Shown here piece after piece: positions 58,439-64,000 of a stretch of 64,000 bases of DNA. How positions within the stretch are numbered: the stretch's first letter is position 1; every line of letters starts with the position of its first letter. The notes below the pieces were generated by a model, which worked only from the letters and a program-made list of their open reading frames with translations, did no database searches and had not been told where the DNA came from. Source of the stretch: Enoplolaimus lenunculus (taxonomy: Eukaryota > Nematoda > Enoplea > Enoplida > Thoracostomopsidae); NCBI GenBank assembly GCA_030248215.1, contig JASANG010001073.1, positions 62,001 through 126,000 on the forward strand, in the 5' to 3' direction. The position numbers were made by a program, and so were the translations under genes.

Positions 58439-61400
58439 TCAAATGACTACTGAATAAGTTTGTCGATTGATTCCGCATGCACCGGCCCCTCTAAACAGCC
58501 GGTAGTATCCATCTTCGCCCCATCGAGAACCCCATGAATTTTTTACAATCCAATACTCAACACTGTCTTCAACGCCGTAGCCTACAATCAAAACAGCATG
58601 ATTTAATCCCCAAGGATTACAACCGTTCGGATGCGAAATACCACCTTTATAATACTGCATTGCATGCGCGTTCAAAGCAACAGATATTGGACCGTGTAGT
58701 GCACACCATTCTGCCATTTCGTCTTCATGCTAAAATGAAACGGATTTTTAAACTTCTGTCCCTAAAGTTTAAGCATACTGTTCGATCTCGTAACCAGATT
58801 GGGGTCTGAGGGGATCAGCCTCCCCTGGAAGAATTGTGTGCCTCCTAGAAAATTTTTAACCTTGCTAGAAGAATTTCAAGAATCTACGACAATTCCTCGC
58901 CCAACAACGTGTTGCTCAACAGTGTCCTAAAGTCTGTGGATAAATCAAATGATGATTCTAAGCGTTATCCTAAGCCTACGGCTAAAAATGATGCTGAGCA
59001 CCGAATTGTCGAGTGGATGAAATCACAAACCACAAGTTGTCAGTCGACAAGCTGTCGTCCCTAAAGTTTAAGCATACTGTTCGATCTCGTAACTAGATTG
59101 GGGTCTGAGGGGATCAGCCTCCCCTGGAAGAATTGTGTGCCTCCTAGAAAATTTTTAACCTTGCTAGAAGAATTTCAAGAATCTACGACAATTCCTCGCC
59201 CAACAACGTGTTGCTCAACAGTGTCCTAAAGTCTGTGGATAAATCAAATGATGATTCTAAGCGTTATCCTAAGCCTACGGCTAAAAATGATGCTGAGCAC
59301 CGAATTGTCGAGTGGATGAAATCACAAACCACAAGTTGTCAGTCGACAAGCTGTCCGGTGACGAATTGGCGTAATACCAAATTTCAAACCGCGAATAAAA
59401 TATTAATGATATATATGTATATATATATAATTTTAAGACACTGGTTATGACTTTCATTTAGTGTTGGTTGTATTGGCCGCAATATTCAATCGTATAGCCA
59501 AAACCACGTATCCACTTACAGAACTTAATCGGTGATATCCGCTGATCCGCACAGCAACTTTCTCAGGATCAAACTGACACTGGTCCTCCCGCGGTTGGTA
59601 AGGGTACGCCTCTTCAGACTCGAGCCCACCCTGTTCAAGAACGAATTTCATCGCTCTTTGCGGTAGACCGCCGCCACATCTGAACATTTCATGCACCACA
59701 CATTATATTAAAAATCATAATAAGTTCTCTACCAAGGGTAACTAAGCGAGATTGTTGGATAACACACGTTAATAGTTGAAAAGCTATTTAACCTATCGTA
59801 CTTAAAAAATCCAGTAAATTATTTTATATTCATAATCAATTGGTTTTGTCATATTTAAAAACCTAACGATCATAAATATTTCATTATCAATTGAAAAAAT
59901 ATACTTCACCCTGCGTCATGATTATCGCAATCAACGAGTTGTTTTTCAGAAAGCGAAATCAGTTGACGTGTTTTAATTGCATACTGCCCTTCAATGTTGC
60001 CGGTCGTTGAAAACGACCAACATGATCCGCATTGGCCTAGAAAGTCAAAACAACTTTATACAAAGCATTTTGGCAATAGTTGCCGGAACAAGAGTATGCA
60101 AATTATTGAAAACTGCGTAGTACAACAAGAGTTTGCGTTATATTTAAAAATAATTAAGGTAGAAATGTGAAAATATAACTAATGTTTCCTCCTGAATGCA
60201 AAAAGAACTTATGACTTTATGTATTCTAAGACAAACGATAAAGAAAATTGTGAGCTCTTCTGCGTTCCGCAACAATTTTTTAAAATTATCCAATTGTGAC
60301 ATAACTTATGCTTAGGATTACGCTTAGACTTTGATTTGGGCTTAGGATTACGTTTAAATTTGACGGGCGGAAGTGTACAAGTATCGAATTGTTTTATCGT
60401 AAAAATTTCAAAATATATACCTGCAGCACACACTGAAATTTGTAAAAGGTAGGGGCCGCACGAAATGTTATAGTAGAAAAAACTAGCGAGACAGAAGCAG
60501 AACGCCTATTAGTGAGTGCTACATCTTAACACAAAATTTTAGTTATGATCCCTGTTGAGGGGGTTAGGCCGTAGTACCCTCCTTAGATGTGCCGTCGAAA
60601 CATACCTTGATTTTTCACATCTGTAACAGCATTATGATCGCGCCAGTCAAACTCACGAGGCATTGTTGTTTTATTGAACGCCACAAATCGGTTTTCATCC
60701 ATGCTTTCTAAACGTGAGAAGGTTTCTTGATCGAATTGTAAGCTGTGGTAAAATGAATTGAATTCTTCATGTGACATATCAGAATAAACGGTGTCACCAT
60801 ATTTTGCCGTACCTGAAAATATTTAAGGTATTCAAGAACAATAAAAATTTCCCGGTGCAATAAAGCTAAACATGTTGTGCATGGGAAATTGCAAACATAA
60901 TTTTGCACTGATATTTACCGCATAGCCACTGATGTATACTTCTATATTAATACCTATAGCTATAGTTATGCAAATTCCACAATATGATGCGTACACGGGG
61001 TAATTTGATGGGGTAATGTTAGGCATACTGAAGCATTTTTTGGCTTCAGTATACGGGACACTAAAAGGTACATTATAGCTTATGAAAGCTCTGCTCTCCG
61101 ATTTATTCCACCGTAAAATAAATTACCAACCGCGTAAATTAATTCTTTTTTGGAGCCTATATAACCGTAAAGCGTGTGACAACAAGGTCACGCCCGGTCA
61201 AACCTTTATCATTTCTTTGAATCGCTTGAGCAACAATTGAGTTTACACGAAAGTTTCGATATCGAGCTGCATTTTCTTCATCCGACGCATAAGACTTGTT
61301 AAATGCGATTTTGAATTGCTCAAACTCTGTTTTACCCGGAATTAGGAATTTATTATCAATCAGGTCCTGAAAACAAATGAGGCAAGAACAATTAAAATTG

Positions 61401-63079
61401 CTACAAAAGCTTATAATGATGGTTTAGAATGTAGCAGTTTCAGGCTTTTACTAGCACCAGACCTTTAACTTCGTTTTACTTTAGCTGTACATAGCAGGAT
61501 CAGTATGTTTTGACGAGTAACTAACTTTTTCTTGTAAAATTCTACAGATTTGTAGAAGGTTATTCCAATAGCCGGATTTTGCTCAAAAGTGGTTGAATTT
61601 TTAAAATTTTGGTATATTTAAACTTTTCATGATCTCCCCTAACAATTTCACAGTCAAAATAAATTTTTTTATAAGATTCATTTTGAGGTATTAAATCCTA
61701 TTTTGAAATTCAGAAAAATTTAATCAAAAAATAACATAAATTATATATTGTTCAACGCAATTTGTAGAACTGAGTCAAACTGCGCTAAATTTTCCGCAAC
61801 CATACGAGTGGTTAACGAGTTATGGTCAAACAACTGATTTGGCAACAATTTTAGGACTTCAAAAACCAAATTTTTTTAAACATGCAAACTTTGGTATAAA
61901 ATGATTACGATAGGTCATGAGACGCTTAAATATCTAGGAATTTAAGAAAACCAATCATTTTTGGGCAAACGCCAGCCGGAAGGATATCGAAAGAGAGTAA
62001 AATTTTTGGATGGACGGGTTTTAAGGGATGCCCCTTCTGTGTGAAGCAAAGCTGGTCCAGCGTATCGCTAAGATTACACAACATACCTGCCCAAACGACC
62101 GACTATAAACATCGTTTGCTTCTTCAATGAGTGACCGACTAAAAACTCAAATAAATTTGTCAAAAGTGTGTGGTATAAGGAACAATGAAGAGCGTTCTTG
62201 AATATAGTACAAGTATGTACGCCCAATCAATGTGTCGGCAACATTACTGCAGTGACCCGAATAATAGGTGGTAATAAGAGGGGTCCCCAATTTGAATCAT
62301 AACAAAAAGGAGTACGTACTCCTAATAAGAGTCCGTAAACGAATAGAGTTTTCCCTCCTATTCGGTTCATTACAGTAAATCTTCTTGTCCTCTTTTCAAT
62401 GGAACAGATGCGGAATATGGGTTAAGAGGCAAATTATTGATGATAGTAAATGATCGTTACCTGCTCATAACAGAATATTTACGTTAGGTTTTAAATGTTG
62501 AAAATTCGCCGTTCGACAGCGAAACGTACAAATTTCTCGGCTAGTTTCGGGACGAATAATTAACAAATTCTGAAGAAACGCTGTATAAAAGAGATGGAAA
62601 TTGAAGTCCAAAACATGAAAAAATTGACTTTCGAAAAATATTAAATTAAAGATTAATTGGGGGGATACACAAGTAACCAGCCGCAGCTGAGCTTTCGGAT
62701 TTACTGTAAGTATACCGAAAACAAAGTCTGTTTGGTATATTAACGCTCCTGAAATGTGTGCGCCATCCAATAGCCAACTATAAATGTTTGAAGTTTTGTT
62801 TAACTATTGATACCAGGGCCGGCGTTAAGATAGTCGGAACCATTCCAAACAGGTCCATGGGGGCCTCCAATAAATTGTTTAACAACTCTATACCTTCGTG
62901 GTCAGCGAAAAATTTTTTAGTTTGCCAAAGTGGCCCTTCCAAGGGTCGCCCCCCGCAATTGGGGGGGTTTGGGGCGCTTCTGCCGGCACTGATAGATACA
63001 CATACCTTGACACACCGAAAACAAGGTTCACATTTTGCAAAACAAGAATAACGAACGTCCAAATCATATTATCTACCAT
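58439..63079 (-). CDS. CTSF: cathepsin F-like papain-family cysteine protease, 7 exons
   Basis: Exons: 63079-63006, 62138-62087, 61366-61204, 60812-60606, 60036-59910, 59679-59520, 58729-58439; all GT-AG with matching phases, about 357 aa. Seen: signal peptide ([12 protein letters not shown]…), an I29 propeptide with an E-x3-R-x3-F-x2-N-x3-A-x3-Q signature (ERFNAQ, typical of cathepsin F/W), then [18 protein letters not shown]. The mature enzyme starts near [12 protein letters not shown]. Oxyanion Gln165, catalytic Cys171 (QCGSCWSF), His305 ([11 protein letters not shown]) and Asn325 (VKNSWG) are all present, so it should be active. It lacks the cystatin-like N-terminal domain of vertebrate cathepsin F. 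Expected in lysosome, gut or secretions. The ATG at 63079 is the first in frame; one at 63067 is equally possible. The exon 3 donor (GTTTGA) is non-optimal but fixed by phase and homology. Confidence 0.94.
58758..59355 (+). repeat. 299-bp near-identical tandem duplication in cathepsin intron 6
   Basis: Units 58758-59056 and 59057-59355 differ by about one base (CGTAACCAGATT versus CGTAACTAGATT). Each holds a family B-like piece (GGGGATCAGCCTCCCCTGG … CCTTGCTAGAAG) followed by family H, also found at 20575-20770. The first unit begins only 28 bases from the exon 7 acceptor. Confidence 0.9.
60305..60370. repeat. small TTAGGC-like fragment in cathepsin intron 4
   Basis: TTATGCTTAGGATTACGC, TTGGGCTTAGGATTACG and GACGGGCGGAAG are remnants of the family A interior and an end. 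Confidence 0.5.
62247..62377. mobile_element. MITE family G in cathepsin intron 1
   Basis: Inverted ends CTGCAGTGACCCGAATAATAG and CCTATTCGGTTCATTACAG. Interior GGTAATAAGAGGGGTCCCC and CTCCTAATAAGAGTCCG. This is the most complete family G copy. Confidence 0.7.
62813..62991. mobile_element. MITE family J (CAGGGCCGGC ends) in cathepsin intron 1
   Basis: Ends CCAGGGCCGGCGTTAAG and GCTTCTGCCGGCACTG are inverted repeats. ATTGATAC before and ATAGATAC after resemble an 8-bp target-site duplication with one mismatch. The body has GGGGGCCTCCAATAAATTG and GCAATTGGGGGGGTTTGG. It ends 14 bases from the exon 1 donor (exon 1 ends at 63006). A possible fragment lies near 23105-23160. Confidence 0.65.
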
Positions 63080-63155
63080 TAATTTTATAAGGATCACACT
63101 CTGCGGTACAAAAATTATTTAGCAAACAGCTAAAACTGTGGTTTTGCAGCGACAA

Positions 63156-63221
63156 CAGTAAATTAACGCAAGATATTATCTTTTAAAAAACGATTGTAAG
63201 TTGATTTGCGTTAATTTACTG
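63156..63221. promoter_or_regulatory. perfect 16-bp inverted repeat upstream of the cathepsin start
   Basis: CAGTAAATTAACGCAA (63156-63171) is exactly mirrored by TTGCGTTAATTTACTG (63206-63221) with a 34-base spacer. It lies about 75-140 bases upstream of the ATG, where a promoter or 5' UTR would be. It may be a hairpin, a paired binding site or a MITE remnant; regulation is only inferred from position. Confidence 0.45.
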
Positions 63222-63289
63222 AATCAAAAAATAAGATTTACAATTTTTTATATTAAAGCTTACAATTAGACTAAATCTTGGTCAAGGGC

Positions 63290-63487
63290 CCGCATTCTCA
63301 AATGTATGTAGCACCTATTACCAGTGGATGCTAAGTATTTATAGTGTTCGAACGAGTGAGTGATAAAGTTAAAAATTTAGCTAATTTTTCGCATTTGCCT
63401 CGTCCTACTACTGTGCTAATTTTGAGATCCGCAATTGCAAGAATTTGTCAGTTTAAAAACCTATCGCTAACTGGTGATAGTCGCTTA
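63290..63487. mobile_element. MITE family E upstream of the cathepsin gene
   Basis: Ends CATTCTCAAATGTATGTAGC…CACCTATTACCAG and AACCTATCGCTAACTGGTG are inverted repeats; TTTTGAGATCCGCAATTGC lies inside. The remaining flank to 64000 shows only the GTT microsatellite. Confidence 0.7.
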
Positions 63488-63758
63488 AATAAAGAATCAG
63501 CAACTTCGATGTAAACGAAGCTTTAACCATGTTTTGTATTTTAACAGTCCGACGTGCCGAAAAATATATTAAACGTCAGATAGAGTATCTGTTATATAAA
63601 TAATTTAAATTGAATTGGACGAAGACCACCCTTTTATACCTGAAGGAAAAACAAAGCGGTGTTGGGATTATAATGCTGACTGTTGCAAACTATTTAGGCG
63701 TAAAATCAAATAAAAACGGGAATACTGTTGTTTTAAGCGTTTTCTACGCCTTGGATAG

Positions 63759-63802
<44 letters not shown>
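63759..63802. repeat. (GTT)n microsatellite
   Basis: About 14 uninterrupted GTT triplets. In contrast to the GTT tract at 16.7 kb there is no sign that this one is coding. Confidence 0.85.
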
Positions 63803-63804
<2 letters not shown>

Positions 63805-64000
63805 CTGTTTTGAGACGCGACTTAAAACTTAAACCAAATTAAATTTAAATCCGAGTCACCTGCACAAATGTCGAAGCGACGCACTGGATTATCGTTGAAA
63901 ATATTTACTCCTATAAAAAACTTACCAGATAAACAACTTAAAATATATATTAAGAGCGAACCTTTTTTTGGTTTAAAAGTTAGTCTAACGTCTGAAAAAT

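Noticed and set aside
63080-63097. Extending the cathepsin start to 63097
   Set aside because: The codon at 63097 is GTG; the first ATG in frame is at 63079.
1-64000. Interstitial telomere: TTAGGC runs as evidence of a chromosome end or fusion point
   Set aside because: The runs are short, occur in both orientations and lie inside MITEs with their own ends and target duplications, so they are element interiors and not a telomere.

Overview
The window looks like nuclear DNA of a small invertebrate, most probably a nematode. It is AT-rich, its genes are cut into many short exons by GT-AG introns, and it is crowded with short non-autonomous DNA transposons (MITEs). One abundant MITE family carries runs of TTAGGC, the nematode telomere unit, and one gene has a Cys-rich segment resembling nematode chondroitin-proteoglycan (CPG4-like) domains. 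A nematode with a large repeat-rich genome (for example an enoplean) would fit, but I cannot verify the species.

I can reconstruct three protein-coding genes, all on the minus strand, each with continuous splice phases. (1) 3914-17073, 15 exons: a TMTC4-like ER protein (polytopic membrane half plus seven luminal TPRs), about 924 aa, with an unusual polyQ-bearing N-terminal extension. (2) 43310-51201, 8 exons: a secreted, acidic, Ser/Thr/Glu/Lys-rich protein of about 762 aa with a signal peptide, a Cys-rich CPG4-like region, a long mucin- or proteoglycan-like stretch with Ser-Gly sites, and a C-terminal thyroglobulin type-1 (Tg1) domain. (3) 58439-63079, 7 exons: a cathepsin F-like papain-family protease, about 357 aa, with an ERFNAQ-type propeptide and all catalytic residues.

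Layout: 1-3.9 kb is the TMTC4 downstream flank, full of MITE pieces; 3.9-17.1 kb is TMTC4, whose introns hold several MITEs; 17.1-43.3 kb is a long intergenic region with no gene I can support, packed with MITEs and a few unexplained open segments; 43.3-51.2 kb is the Tg1 proteoglycan-like gene; 51.2-58.4 kb is intergenic; 58.4-63.1 kb is the cathepsin gene; 63.1-64 kb is its upstream flank.

The protease gene lies just upstream of the Tg1 gene on the same strand. Tg1 domains include known inhibitors of papain-like proteases (thyropins), so the pair may be functionally linked; that is inference. The most interesting structural signals are a foldback element whose two copies both abut TMTC4 5' splice sites, an inverted MITE pair enclosing TMTC4 exon 8, and hAT-type MITEs carrying telomere-like TTAGGC arrays. 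I saw no tRNA, rRNA, spliced-leader RNA, CRISPR array, LINE or long retroelement.
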